Of a stretch of 64,000 nt of DNA, positions 8,780 to 17,364 are shown piece after piece. This DNA comes from Terrisporobacter glycolicus ATCC 14880 = DSM 1288. Lineage in GTDB: Bacteria > Bacillota > Clostridia > Peptostreptococcales > Peptostreptococcaceae. A program made the translations under genes and the position numbers. The stretch is from positions 1,922,001-1,986,000 of the forward strand of contig NZ_CP117523.1 of NCBI RefSeq assembly GCF_036812735.1. The letters run 5' to 3'. Position 1 is the first letter of the stretch; each line of letters opens with the position of its first letter. A model generated the notes under the pieces. The model did not search any database and was not told where the DNA came from. It saw only the letters and a list, made by a program, of their open reading frames with translations.

Positions 8780-8984
8780 TCATTGAAGAAGAGAGTAAGA
8801 TAAATTAAATTAATAGAGAGCCGGGAATGGTGGAAGCCTGGCAAGGAAATTTATTCTGAAAAGAGCTTTGGAGAAGGTTATTAGAAAAGAAAGTACAATA
8901 ATCGGTTGTCCGCCTTAACAATTAGAGTGGTAACACGGTAAAATATAGTCTTTTGGTGTAAAAGCCAAGGGACTTTTTTAGTTC
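8780..8984 (+). promoter_or_regulatory. T-box leader, probable arginine specifier, with first terminator
   Basis: Stem I features are present: GAAGAAGAGAGTAAG, the distal AGAGAG...GGTGGAAGCC elements (8815-8838) and the specifier region CTGAAAAGAGCTTTGGAG. Aligning the last with other T-boxes puts the codon AGA (Arg) at 8862-8864. The antiterminator T-box AGAGTGGTAACACGG lies at 8924-8938. The competing terminator pairs AGTCTTTTGG (8947-8956) with CCAAGGGACT before a T run. Uncharged tRNA would stabilise the antiterminator. The specifier reading is by eye; an Arg leader fits the carbamoyltransferase remnant downstream. Confidence 0.85.
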
Positions 8985-9035
8985 TCAAAAATTATATTTT
9001 ATAATTATTACTTTAATTTAAGTAATATCTTAATA

Positions 9036-9095
9036 ATTAGAGTGGTGCCGCGGATATTCGCCTCTTAGTTTATAACTAAGGGGCTTTTTATTTTA
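9036..9095 (+). promoter_or_regulatory. Second T-box antiterminator/terminator module without its own Stem I
   Basis: A second, more canonical T-box sequence AGAGTGGTGCCGCGG lies at 9039-9053. Its own terminator follows (GCCTCTTAGTT pairing with AACTAAGGGGC, 9060-9085, then a T run). The roughly 50 bases between the first terminator and this module are too few for another Stem I and specifier loop. The flanks resemble each other (TTAACAATTAGAGTGG and TTAATAATTAGAGTGG), suggesting a partial duplication or a deletion that fused two leaders. Confidence 0.8.
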
Positions 9096-9114
9096 TTTAA
9101 AAGGGGAAAATGTA

Positions 9115-9600
9115 ATGAATAAAATTAGCTTGATATAAGATACAGCTAAGGTGCTAGGAAGATATTATAATGGAATCGAGTTTAGAGGATATAAGCAAGA
9201 AACAGTGGAGATACTAGCTAAATACTAAGGAGTACCAGTGTACAATGGCTTAACAGACACATATCATCCTACACAAATGTTGGCTGATTTACTTACTGCA
9301 ACAGAATATGTAGATAAGTCATTTGATAAAATAAAATTTGTTTATGTTGGTGATGCAAGAAATAATATGGGAAATTCTTTGATGATTGGATACGCTAAAC
9401 TGGGTATGAATTTTGTGTCTCTTGCACCAAAAGAATTATGGCCAAATAAAGATTTGTTAGAAGAAATGAAAGAAGTTGCTTCTAAATCTAAAGGAAGTAT
9501 AACATTAACAGAAAGCATAGCAGATGTTTGTGGGGCAAAAATGATTTTTATGAAGGATAATAATTTTTACTATACTTTTTTCATATGCAAATTAAAGTGA
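9115..9600 (+). pseudogene. argF: Decayed ornithine/putrescine carbamoyltransferase gene
   Basis: Reading one frame from ATG 9115, the protein matches the middle of ornithine-family carbamoyltransferases: DTAKVLGRYYNGIEFRGY, GVPVYNGLTDTYHPTQMLAD (the conserved HPTQ), VYVGDARNNMGNSLM and APKELWP. Stops interrupt it at 9136-9138 (TAA) and 9226-9228 (TAA). The N-terminal part, including the carbamoyl-phosphate STRT loop, is missing. After about 9540 the similarity ends in an unrelated tail lacking the C-terminal ornithine-binding half. The open piece at 9238-9600 is therefore a remnant, not a functional gene. It sits behind the Arg-type T-box, which explains its former regulation. Confidence 0.88.
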
Positions 9601-9716
9601 TTACTTTGTAAACTTAGATAAGTAAATACTGTTTATAATAATTAGAAAAGTTACAGTATATTAAAATAAATTAAGCAAATTGAAAAATCAAACATAAAAT
9701 ACTTTGATTTTTAATG

Positions 9717-9875
9717 AATTATGCAAGAATAAAAAAAAATAATGCAAAAAACAGAAAATCGTATTATAATTAAATTAAATTTGAATGACTAATAAGCTGC
9801 AAATATAGATAGACTGTTGAAAAGGTAATTTTACGTTATTTTATAAAATTGAAAAAAATAAAACGAATCATGCAA
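9717..9875 (+). promoter_or_regulatory. Promoter region of the citrate-synthase operon with three AATNATGCAA repeats
   Basis: AATTATGCAA (9717-9726), AATAATGCAA (9738-9747) and AATCATGCAA (9866-9875) share a ten-base pattern. The first two are 21 bases apart, two helical turns. The second ends 17 bases before TATAAT (9765-9770), so it occupies the -35 position of a promoter lacking TTGACA. This could be an activator or repressor site. The factor is unknown. Confidence 0.4.
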
Positions 9876-9899
9876 ATGTAATTAAAGGGGGAACCGAAT

Positions 9900-11057
9900 A
9901 TGTGTGTGCTAGATAAGATAAAAGAAAAAGAAATAAAAATTGTAGATACTACTCTTAGAGATGGTGAACAAACTGCTGGAGTTGCATTTGCCAATCATGA
10001 AAAAGTGACTATAGCGCAAACTTTAAGTGATATGGGCGTTGACCAATTAGAAGTTGGAATACCTACTATGGGTGGTGATGAAAAGGCAACAATAAAGGCA
10101 ATATGTAAAAGAGATTTAAATTCTAGTATTATGGCTTGGAATAGAGCAGTAATTACAGATATAGAACAGTCAATTGACTGTGGCGTTGATGCAGTAGCCA
10201 TATCTTTATCTGTTTCAGATATTCATATTGAGCATAAACTTAAAAAATCTAGACAGTGGGTTTTAGACAATATGTATAATGCAGTGACTTATGCGAAAAA
10301 GAATGGATTATATATATCTGTTAATGGAGAAGATGCTTCTAGAGCTGACACAGATTTTTTAATTGAATTTATTAATTTAGCAAAAGAAGCAGGAGCAGAT
10401 AGATTTAGATATTGCGATACAGTGGGAGTTATGGAACCTTTTACAATAAGAGAAACAATAGAAAAAATACACAAAGCTACAAACTTTGATATAGAAATGC
10501 ACACACATAATGACTTTGGTATGGCTACGGCCAATGCTATAGCAGGAATTGTAGGCGGGGCAAATCATATAGGAGTAACAGTTAATGGTTTAGGAGAAAG
10601 AGCAGGAAATGCTGCTTTAGAAGAAGTTATTATGGCTCTAAAATTTGTTTATGGATATGAAACTGATATTGATACTATAAGATTTAGAGAAATTTCAAAA
10701 TATGTTTCCCAAGCATCTGGCAGACAGTTACCTGATTGGAAAGCTATAGTTGGAACAAATATGTTTAGACATGAATCAGGAATACATGCTGATGGTGCAA
10801 TGAAAAACCCTAAAAACTATGAAGCTTTTGATCCGAGTGAGGTAGGTTTAGAAAGACAAATTGTAATAGGAAAACATTCAGGCAAAGCTGCTATAGTTAA
10901 TAAGTTTAAAGAATATGAGATAGAGCTTTCTAAAGAAGAATCAGAAGTTATGCTAGAACTTATAAGACAAACTTCTGTTAGAATGAAGAGAAACTTATTT
11001 GATAAAGAACTTGTAGAAATATATAAAGATTTAAAAAATAATAGAAGTGTTATTTAA
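9900..11057 (+). CDS. aksA: Re-citrate synthase / homocitrate synthase-family protein
   Basis: The 385-residue protein belongs to the HMGL-like/isopropylmalate synthase superfamily. It shows the metal-binding start DTTLRDGEQTAGVAF (about residues 16-30), HTHNDFGMATANAIAG (about 200-215) and GERAGNAALEE. It lacks the C-terminal leucine-regulatory domain of LeuA, as AksA/NifV-type proteins do. Clostridial members encoded next to aconitase and isocitrate dehydrogenase work as Re-face citrate synthases (characterised in C. kluyveri), condensing acetyl-CoA with oxaloacetate. Because those two genes follow, citrate rather than homocitrate is the likely product. AAAGGGGG precedes ATG 9900. Confidence 0.85.
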   Translation: MCVLDKIKEKEIKIVDTTLRDGEQTAGVAFANHEKVTIAQTLSDMGVDQLEVGIPTMGGDEKATIKAICKRDLNSSIMAWNRAVITDIEQSIDCGVDAVAISLSVSDIHIEHKLKKSRQWVLDNMYNAVTYAKKNGLYISVNGEDASRADTDFLIEFINLAKEAGADRFRYCDTVGVMEPFTIRETIEKIHKATNFDIEMHTHNDFGMATANAIAGIVGGANHIGVTVNGLGERAGNAALEEVIMALKFVYGYETDIDTIRFREISKYVSQASGRQLPDWKAIVGTNMFRHESGIHADGAMKNPKNYEAFDPSEVGLERQIVIGKHSGKAAIVNKFKEYEIELSKEESEVMLELIRQTSVRMKRNLFDKELVEIYKDLKNNRSVI

Positions 11058-11096
11058 GTTTCATGAATTTTATTAGTGAATATGGGAGGATATACA

Positions 11097-13034
11097 GTGG
11101 GAGATAATTTAACGTATAAAATATTGAAAAAACATTTAGTTGAAGGAGAATTAAAAGCAGGAAATTTTGTATCAATAAAAATAGATCAGACTTTAACTCA
11201 AGATTCAACAGGTACAATGGCTTATTTGCAACTGGAAGCTATGGATATTGAGAAGGTGAAGACTAAAAGAAGTGTGGCATTTGTAGATCATAATATGTTG
11301 CAACAAGGATTCGAAAATGCTGATGATCATAAGTATATTCAAACAGTTGCAAAAAAACATGGAATATATTTTTCTAAACCAGGCAACGGAATATGTCACC
11401 AAGTATTCTTAGAAAGATTTTCCACACCAGGAGATACATTATTAGGGTCGGATAGTCATACGCCAACGGCAGGTGGTGTGGGTATGATTGCCATTGGAGC
11501 CGGCGGATTAGATGTAGCACTTGCCATGGCAGGTAATGCTTATAATATTAAGGCGCCAAAAGTTGTAAAGGTAAACTTAATTGGTAGACTTCCATACATG
11601 ACTTCATCTAAAGATATTATTTTAGAAGTTTTAAGACAATGCAGTGTAAAAGGTGGAGTAGGAAAAGTATTTGAATACAGTGGAGAAGGTGTAAAATACT
11701 TATCTGTTCCACAAAGATCTACAATAACAAATATGGGTGCAGAACTTGGAGCCACGACTTCAATTTTCCCAAGTGATGAAAAAACTTTTGAATTTTTCAA
11801 AGAACAAGGAAGAGAAGATGATTATAAAGAATTAGGTCCTGACGAAGATGCTACATATGATGAAGAGATCATAATAGATTTAAGTGAGTTAGAGCCATTA
11901 GCTGCTATTCCACATTCTCCAGATAATGTGAAAAAAGTAAAAGATTTGGGAAAAATAAAAGTGGATCAAGTGGCAATAGGAAGCTGCACTAATTCATCTT
12001 ATGAAGATTTAATGAAGGTATCACAAATTCTAAAAGGTAAAAAAGTTCATGAAGAAGTAAGTTTAGTTATAGCACCTGGTTCTAGACAAGTAATGGAGAT
12101 GTTATCTAGAAATGGAGCTTTAGGAGATATAATTAGTGCTGGGGCAAGAATACTAGAAAACTCATGTGGACCATGTATAGGTATGGGTCAATCACCAGGA
12201 ACTAATAGTGTATCTCTTAGAACTTTTAACAGAAATTTTTATGGAAGAAGTGGAACTTTATCAGCTGACATATATTTAGTTAGTCCTGAAGTAGCAGCAG
12301 TATCAGCTATAAAGGGTGAACTTACAGATCCAAGAGAAATGAAAGTTGATTTTAAAGATTTAGATATTAAGAAGTTTATAATAGACGATTCTATGATAAT
12401 TAGTCCTGTGGAAGATTTTAATAAGGTGGAGGTAGTAAGAGGACCAAATATAAAACCTTTTCCTTTAAACACTGCTTTAGGAGAAATAGTAAATGGAAAG
12501 GTAGTATTAAAAGTTGAAGATAATATAACAACTGACCACATTATGCCATCAAATGCAAAATTGCTACCGTTTAGAAGTAATATACCTTATTTATCTAATT
12601 ATTGTTTTAATACTGTAGACGAAGAATTTCCTAAAAGAGCAATAAAAAATAATGGTGGATTTATAGTTGGAGGAGATAATTACGGTCAAGGTTCTTCAAG
12701 AGAACATGCAGCACTAGCTCCTTTATATTTAGGAATAAAAGGAGTACTAGTAAAAAGTTTTGCAAGAATTCACAAAGCTAACTTAATCAATAGTGGAATA
12801 ATACCAATGGTATTTGAATGTAATGAAGATTATGAAAAAATAAGTTTAGAAGATGAATTGGAGATTTGTGATTTATATAATGGTTTAATAGAAAATAGAG
12901 TAAAAATAATAAACCATAGTAAAAATGAAAGTTTCTACGTAAAAGTTGAATTATCACCGAAAGAAGTAGAGGTTGTAAAAGCTGGAGGTAAATTAAACTA
13001 TACTAAAAACTTACTTGAAAAAGTAACTTGCTAA
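11097..13034 (+). CDS. Aconitate hydratase (Aquifex-type, about 645 residues)
   Basis: It interconverts citrate and isocitrate. Three cysteine ligands for the [4Fe-4S] cluster are visible in GSCTNSSYEDL and CGPCIGMGQSPGT, along with GSDSHTPTAGG. The C-terminal swivel domain contains GQGSSREHAALAP. GTG 11097 is chosen because GGGAGGA lies six bases before it, although the frame is open from 11076. The length matches the compact putative-aconitase group rather than the 850-900-residue AcnA/AcnB forms. The gene lies between the Re-citrate synthase and isocitrate dehydrogenase genes, so it is expected to act on citrate. Confidence 0.93.
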   Translation: MGDNLTYKILKKHLVEGELKAGNFVSIKIDQTLTQDSTGTMAYLQLEAMDIEKVKTKRSVAFVDHNMLQQGFENADDHKYIQTVAKKHGIYFSKPGNGICHQVFLERFSTPGDTLLGSDSHTPTAGGVGMIAIGAGGLDVALAMAGNAYNIKAPKVVKVNLIGRLPYMTSSKDIILEVLRQCSVKGGVGKVFEYSGEGVKYLSVPQRSTITNMGAELGATTSIFPSDEKTFEFFKEQGREDDYKELGPDEDATYDEEIIIDLSELEPLAAIPHSPDNVKKVKDLGKIKVDQVAIGSCTNSSYEDLMKVSQILKGKKVHEEVSLVIAPGSRQVMEMLSRNGALGDIISAGARILENSCGPCIGMGQSPGTNSVSLRTFNRNFYGRSGTLSADIYLVSPEVAAVSAIKGELTDPREMKVDFKDLDIKKFIIDDSMIISPVEDFNKVEVVRGPNIKPFPLNTALGEIVNGKVVLKVEDNITTDHIMPSNAKLLPFRSNIPYLSNYCFNTVDEEFPKRAIKNNGGFIVGGDNYGQGSSREHAALAPLYLGIKGVLVKSFARIHKANLINSGIIPMVFECNEDYEKISLEDELEICDLYNGLIENRVKIINHSKNESFYVKVELSPKEVEVVKAGGKLNYTKNLLEKVTC

Positions 13035-13106
13035 AATAATAATTTTATATAAAGAAAAGACCTTGGTTATATGAATGAAAGGAATTTTACTGGAGGAGAT
13101 AATGAA

Positions 13107-14099
13107 ATGTATAAAGTAACGTTAATACCAGGAGATGGAATAGGTCCAGAAGTTACAAAAGCCATGGTTAAGGTTGTAGAAGCTTCAGGAGTTAAAATAG
13201 ATTGGGAGGAAGTAGAAGCTGGTGAAGCTCTTATTGAAAAATATGATACTGCTATTCCAGATCATGTTATAGAATCAATAAAAAAAAATAAAATAGCAAT
13301 AAAAGGTCCTATCACAACACCTGTAGGCAAAGGCTTTAAAAGTGTAAATGTTGCACTAAGACAAAGTCTTGATTTATATGTAAACTTAAGACCTATAAAA
13401 AGTTTTAAAGGAATAAAGTCAAGATATGAAGATGTAGATTTAGTAATTGTTAGAGAAAACACTGAAGATTTATATGCAGGAATTGAACATAAAATTGGAG
13501 ACTATGGAGCAGAAAGTATAAAGCTGATAACAAAGCCAGCATGTGAAAGAATTTGCGAATTTGCCTTTCAATATGCAAAGAATAATAATAGAGAAAAAGT
13601 AACAGGTGTTCATAAAGCAAATATAATGAAGCTTAGCGATGGATTATTTTTAAACACTTTTAAAGAAGTTAGTGAAAAATATGATGTAAATTCAGATGAC
13701 TTAATTGTAGATGCAGCTGCTATGAACCTTGTTCTAAATCCAGAAAAATATGATGTAATGGTAATGCCTAATTTATATGGAGATATACTATCTGATTTAT
13801 GCTCAGGCTTAGTTGGTGGACTGGGAATAATTCCTGGGGCAAATATAGGTAAGGATTATGCAGTATTTGAAGCAGTGCATGGTTCTGCACCACAAATTGC
13901 AAATCAAAATATAGCTAATCCTACAGCCATAATTCAATCAGCTATTATGATGCTAAAATATTTGGGAGAAGTAGAATATGCTAAAAAAATAGAATGCGGT
14001 CTAGAACAAGTATTTTTGAAAGGAGAAAAGCTAACAGTAGATTTAGGTGGAAATGCCAGTACAGATGAATTTACAGAAGAAATAATTAAATATTTATAA
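13107..14099 (+). CDS. icd: Isocitrate dehydrogenase, probably NAD-dependent
   Basis: It oxidatively decarboxylates isocitrate to 2-oxoglutarate. The beta-decarboxylating dehydrogenase fold is clear: PGDGIGPEV at the N-terminus, the isocitrate-specific phosphorylation-loop motif SVNVALRQ, RENTEDLYAG, the KANIMKLSDG lysine and VFEAVHGSAPQIA. The HGSAP...NPTA context resembles NAD-type enzymes. ATG 13107 is preferred because GGAGGA lies nine bases upstream, while the upstream extension to 13071 reads through that site. The 330-residue length is usual. It completes the three-gene route to 2-oxoglutarate and is followed by a terminator. Homoisocitrate dehydrogenase is a less likely alternative. 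Confidence 0.92.
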   Translation: MYKVTLIPGDGIGPEVTKAMVKVVEASGVKIDWEEVEAGEALIEKYDTAIPDHVIESIKKNKIAIKGPITTPVGKGFKSVNVALRQSLDLYVNLRPIKSFKGIKSRYEDVDLVIVRENTEDLYAGIEHKIGDYGAESIKLITKPACERICEFAFQYAKNNNREKVTGVHKANIMKLSDGLFLNTFKEVSEKYDVNSDDLIVDAAAMNLVLNPEKYDVMVMPNLYGDILSDLCSGLVGGLGIIPGANIGKDYAVFEAVHGSAPQIANQNIANPTAIIQSAIMMLKYLGEVEYAKKIECGLEQVFLKGEKLTVDLGGNASTDEFTEEIIKYL

Positions 14100-14107
14100 T
14101 ACTTAAT

Positions 14108-14146
14108 AAAAGTTCTTTCATAAAATATGGAAGAACTTTTATTTTT
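14108..14146 (+). terminator. Intrinsic terminator of the citrate-aconitase-icd operon
   Basis: AAAAGTTCTTTCAT pairs with ATGGAAGAACTTTT and is followed by a T-rich run. Confidence 0.85.
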
Positions 14147-14193
14147 ACACTATTATAATTTTAAAATAAAGTCAAACCTTAAAGGGGGAAAAG

Positions 14194-15003
14194 ATGTTTT
14201 TAACAGTTTTAGTTGATAATAATACCATAATTGATGAATATTACATAGGTGAGCCAGGTCTTTCTTTTTATATTGAAGATGATAATACAAAAATATTATT
14301 TGATTGTGGATATTCAAATGTATTTATTGAAAATATGAAAAAATTAAGTTTAAGTACAGATAATATTGATGTTTTGGTAATTTCCCATGGACATGATGAC
14401 CATGTGGGAGGAATTAAATATTTAGCACAGACAAAGTTAAATCAAAATTTAAAAATAATAGGACACAGCTTAGCTTTTAATAAAAAAATAAAAAATAATC
14501 AGTGTATATCATCACCTTTAGATATAAATGAAATAAAAAATATGGGGGAAGTTAAGTTAAGTAAAGAACCTATTAAAATAAGTGAAAATATTTATTTTTT
14601 AGGAGAAATTCCAAGCACTATTAATTTTGAACCTAGATATCCTATTGGAGAGATAGAAATAGATAATAAGTATGAAAAAGATTATATTTACGATGATACT
14701 GCATTAGTCTATAAAGGAAAAGAAGGTTTATTTATTATTGTAGGATGTTCTCATAGTGGAATTTGCAATATAATAGAATATGCTAAAAAAGTATGTAATG
14801 ATAATAGAGTGATTGGTATAATAGGAGGAACTCATTTATGTGAATATAATGATAGAACAAAGAAGACTTTAGCATATTTTAATGATAATAACATTAATAA
14901 ACTATACCTGTGTCACTGTACATCTTTTGAGGTGAAAAGTTATATTCACAGTAGTATTCCGATAATAGAAGTTGGTGTAGGTTTAAAATTAGAAATTAAT
15001 TAA
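14194..15003 (+). CDS. Metallo-beta-lactamase-fold hydrolase, MJ0301 family
   Basis: The 269-residue protein has the di-metal signature HGHDDH (about residues 66-71) followed by VGG, plus later ligands in GCSHSGICNI and IGGTHL. The GCSHSGI block is typical of the MJ0301-like group, often annotated as a dihydropterin aminobenzene phosphate synthase-related family. Substrate is not predictable. AAAGGGGG precedes ATG 14194. It is expressed alone, closed by a weak hairpin near 15016-15045. Confidence 0.82.
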   Translation: MFLTVLVDNNTIIDEYYIGEPGLSFYIEDDNTKILFDCGYSNVFIENMKKLSLSTDNIDVLVISHGHDDHVGGIKYLAQTKLNQNLKIIGHSLAFNKKIKNNQCISSPLDINEIKNMGEVKLSKEPIKISENIYFLGEIPSTINFEPRYPIGEIEIDNKYEKDYIYDDTALVYKGKEGLFIIVGCSHSGICNIIEYAKKVCNDNRVIGIIGGTHLCEYNDRTKKTLAYFNDNNINKLYLCHCTSFEVKSYIHSSIPIIEVGVGLKLEIN

Positions 15004-15015
15004 TTATAATAATAA

Positions 15016-15045
15016 GGCCATTGGTTTACTACACAATGGTTTTAT
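15016..15045 (+). terminator. Weak intrinsic terminator
   Basis: CCATTG pairs with CAATGG across about ten bases and runs into TTTTATT. The stem is short. Confidence 0.5.
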
Positions 15046-15208
15046 TAAATTTTGTGAAAAGAAAAAATTATTATATTTAGAAATAATATAGACTTAATTC
15101 AATACTAAAACTTATAATATAATAAGATATGTAGAACCTATCCATTGTATATTAGAATTATAAGTGCCTAGTAGGAAATAATTAAATTAAAATAAAACAG
15201 GAGAAAAT

Positions 15209-15817
15209 ATGAAAGAAAAATACTATGACAAATTATTAAATATAAACACAATAGGAAATCAAAACTGGAAAAGCACATCAACTCATAATCATCCTTATGA
15301 GCCCACATTATATATAGCACTAGAAGAATTATTTCAAAATTATAAACTAAATGAAAATGATCATATAGTAGATTTTGGATGTGGAATGGGAAGATTAATT
15401 TTCTATATAAATTATAATTTCCAATCTTATGTTACAGGTGTTGAAATTAATGAAAGATATTATGAAGAGGCTTTAATAAATAAAATTAACTATGAAAAGA
15501 AAAATAAAAAATATATGCACAAAATAAATTTTTACTGTGACTTAGCTCAACAATATGAAATTTCTTATTTAGAGAATAAGTTTTATTTCTTTAATCCTTT
15601 TTCTATTCAGATTTTTTCAAAAGTTATTGATAATATATTGAAGTCTTTTGAAAATAATATGAGAGACATAGACATAATTATGTATTATCCTTCTAATGAA
15701 TATCTAGATTTTCTAGATTACAAAACACCATTTATATTGAATAAAGAAGTTAACTTAAAAGAACTATACGTAAAAGACCCAAAAGAAAAATTTGTTATAT
15801 ACAGTTTAAAATGCTAA
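15209..15817 (+). CDS. Class I SAM-dependent methyltransferase
   Basis: The 202-residue protein has the SAM-binding loop VDFGCGMGRLI (about residues 52-62) and an acidic VTGVEINERYY at the end of the second strand. FYFFNPFS stands at the motif IV position. The opening NHPYEPTLYIALEELF is a recurring pattern in a small clostridial group. The substrate is unknown. CAGGAG precedes ATG 15209. It precedes a Cys-rich membrane protein by 50 bases on the same strand, with no terminator between them, so the two may be co-transcribed. Confidence 0.8.
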   Translation: MKEKYYDKLLNINTIGNQNWKSTSTHNHPYEPTLYIALEELFQNYKLNENDHIVDFGCGMGRLIFYINYNFQSYVTGVEINERYYEEALINKINYEKKNKKYMHKINFYCDLAQQYEISYLENKFYFFNPFSIQIFSKVIDNILKSFENNMRDIDIIMYYPSNEYLDFLDYKTPFILNKEVNLKELYVKDPKEKFVIYSLKC

Positions 15818-15866
15818 AGTTATAATATATAAGTTTTAAAACAATATTTGTACTTAAGGGGTAGTT

Positions 15867-16604
15867 ATGGGAAAAGATTCAAGAGTTAGGTTCATTTTTC
15901 GAACTATATTGTTAATTATATTTATTATGCTATTTATAGTAGATAAAAATAAAATAATGAGTATATTGAATTACAAAATAATATATAACATAAAAATATA
16001 TCATTTAATTTGGTTATACTTAATGATAGAAACGATAATTTTGATTATTCCATATACGAATAATCATTCTTATAATGGTAAATTATTTTTGAAACATTAT
16101 ACACCAGTAGAAAACCATGATGAGAAAAAGTTACATAAATATATTAATAAAAACAATAAACATGCTAGAAGTGTATTTGTGGCATGGATAGTTTTAAATG
16201 TGGTACTATTCATAATTTATTATAATTATAGTCTAAGTGAACCATATATATTTTTAGTTTTTATGATTTATTACTGGACTGATATGTTTTGTGTTAACGT
16301 ATGGTGTCCTTTTCATAAATTATTCTTTAAAAGTAAATGCTGCAATGAATGTAGAATATATAACTGGGATCATGTTATGTTTTGCACACCATTATTACTT
16401 ATAAAAAGTTTTTGGTCTTACAGTTTATTTTTACTATCTTTCTTTGCATTTATACAATGGGAATATATGATAAAAAAACATCCTGAAAGATTTTCACCTT
16501 TGACAAATCAAAAACTACAGTGTAAAGGTTGTAATTACAATTGCAGATTTAATAAAATGAAGTACTTAAGAAGTAAAAATTATATTAGTAAAAAAGAGGT
16601 TTAA
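15867..16604 (+). CDS. Cys-rich multi-spanning membrane protein of unknown function
   Basis: This 245-residue protein has about five hydrophobic segments (near residues 8-25, 43-62, 103-122, 127-145 and 175-200). It also has two cysteine clusters: CVNVWCPFHKLFFKSKCC with a following NEC, and a C-terminal CKGCNYNC. The spacing suggests metal or iron-sulfur binding near the membrane, but no known family comes to mind. The stop is one base before the start of the next SDR gene, whose ribosome site lies in this gene's end, so translation is probably coupled. AAGGGG precedes ATG 15867. Confidence 0.72.
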   Translation: MGKDSRVRFIFRTILLIIFIMLFIVDKNKIMSILNYKIIYNIKIYHLIWLYLMIETIILIIPYTNNHSYNGKLFLKHYTPVENHDEKKLHKYINKNNKHARSVFVAWIVLNVVLFIIYYNYSLSEPYIFLVFMIYYWTDMFCVNVWCPFHKLFFKSKCCNECRIYNWDHVMFCTPLLLIKSFWSYSLFLLSFFAFIQWEYMIKKHPERFSPLTNQKLQCKGCNYNCRFNKMKYLRSKNYISKKEV

Positions 16605-16605
16605 A

Positions 16606-17349
16606 ATGAGTATAAAAAAGACAGTATTAATAACAGGAGCTTCAAGAGGAATAGGAAGAGAAATGGCAAAATTATTCGCTAAGAATAATTATAATGTAGT
16701 TATAAATTACAATAATTCAGAAAAAGATGCACAGGAATTGCTTGAAGAGCTTACAAAAGAAAATTATAGTGCTAGAATTTTTAATGCAGATATTTCAAAT
16801 GTAAATGAAGCAAATGCTTTGGTAAACTATACTATTGGTCAGTTTGAAAGAATAGACGTATTAATAAACAATGCAGGTATTAGTAAATATAATCTTTTTA
16901 CAGATATAAGTTATGATGAGTGGCATGATGTAATGAATGTTAATCTAAATTCTGTGTTTTATGTTACGAAAAAAGCATTACAATATATGTTACCGCAGCA
17001 CTGTGGAAAAATAATTAATATATCATCTATTTGGGGACTTGTAGGTTCTGCCAATGAAGTTCATTATTCAACATCAAAGGCAGCAATTATTGGAATGACA
17101 AAAGCACTAGCAAAGGAACTGGGGCCATCAAACATACAAGTAAATGCAATAGCACCTGGTGTAATAGAAACTGATATGATGAAAGATGTGGATAGTGAAA
17201 TAGTAGAAATGTTAAAAGATGAAACACCTCTTATGAGAATTGGAAAACCTATAGATATAGCTAAATGTGCTCTATTTTTAGCCAGTGATGGAGGCGACTT
17301 TATAACAGGTCAAGTAATAAGTTCCAATGGAGGATTTGTAATAAATTAA
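16606..17349 (+). CDS. fabG: Short-chain dehydrogenase, FabG-like 3-oxoacyl-ACP reductase
   Basis: The 247-residue SDR has the nucleotide-binding TGASRGIG (about residues 10-17), NNAG, the catalytic serine in NISSIWG and the YSTSK tyrosine-lysine pair. PGVIETDM is typical of FabG. Reduction of 3-oxoacyl-ACP with NADPH is the usual activity, but it stands outside a fatty-acid operon, next to a membrane protein and a nitroreductase, so its real substrate may differ. It starts one base after the preceding stop. Confidence 0.82.
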   Translation: MSIKKTVLITGASRGIGREMAKLFAKNNYNVVINYNNSEKDAQELLEELTKENYSARIFNADISNVNEANALVNYTIGQFERIDVLINNAGISKYNLFTDISYDEWHDVMNVNLNSVFYVTKKALQYMLPQHCGKIINISSIWGLVGSANEVHYSTSKAAIIGMTKALAKELGPSNIQVNAIAPGVIETDMMKDVDSEIVEMLKDETPLMRIGKPIDIAKCALFLASDGGDFITGQVISSNGGFVIN

Positions 17350-17364
17350 ACTTGGGAGGTTATT

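Noticed and set aside
9238-9600. A functional 120-residue protein from the GTG at 9238
   Set aside because: The sequence is the middle of a carbamoyltransferase with upstream homology across stop codons and no ribosome site before the GTG.
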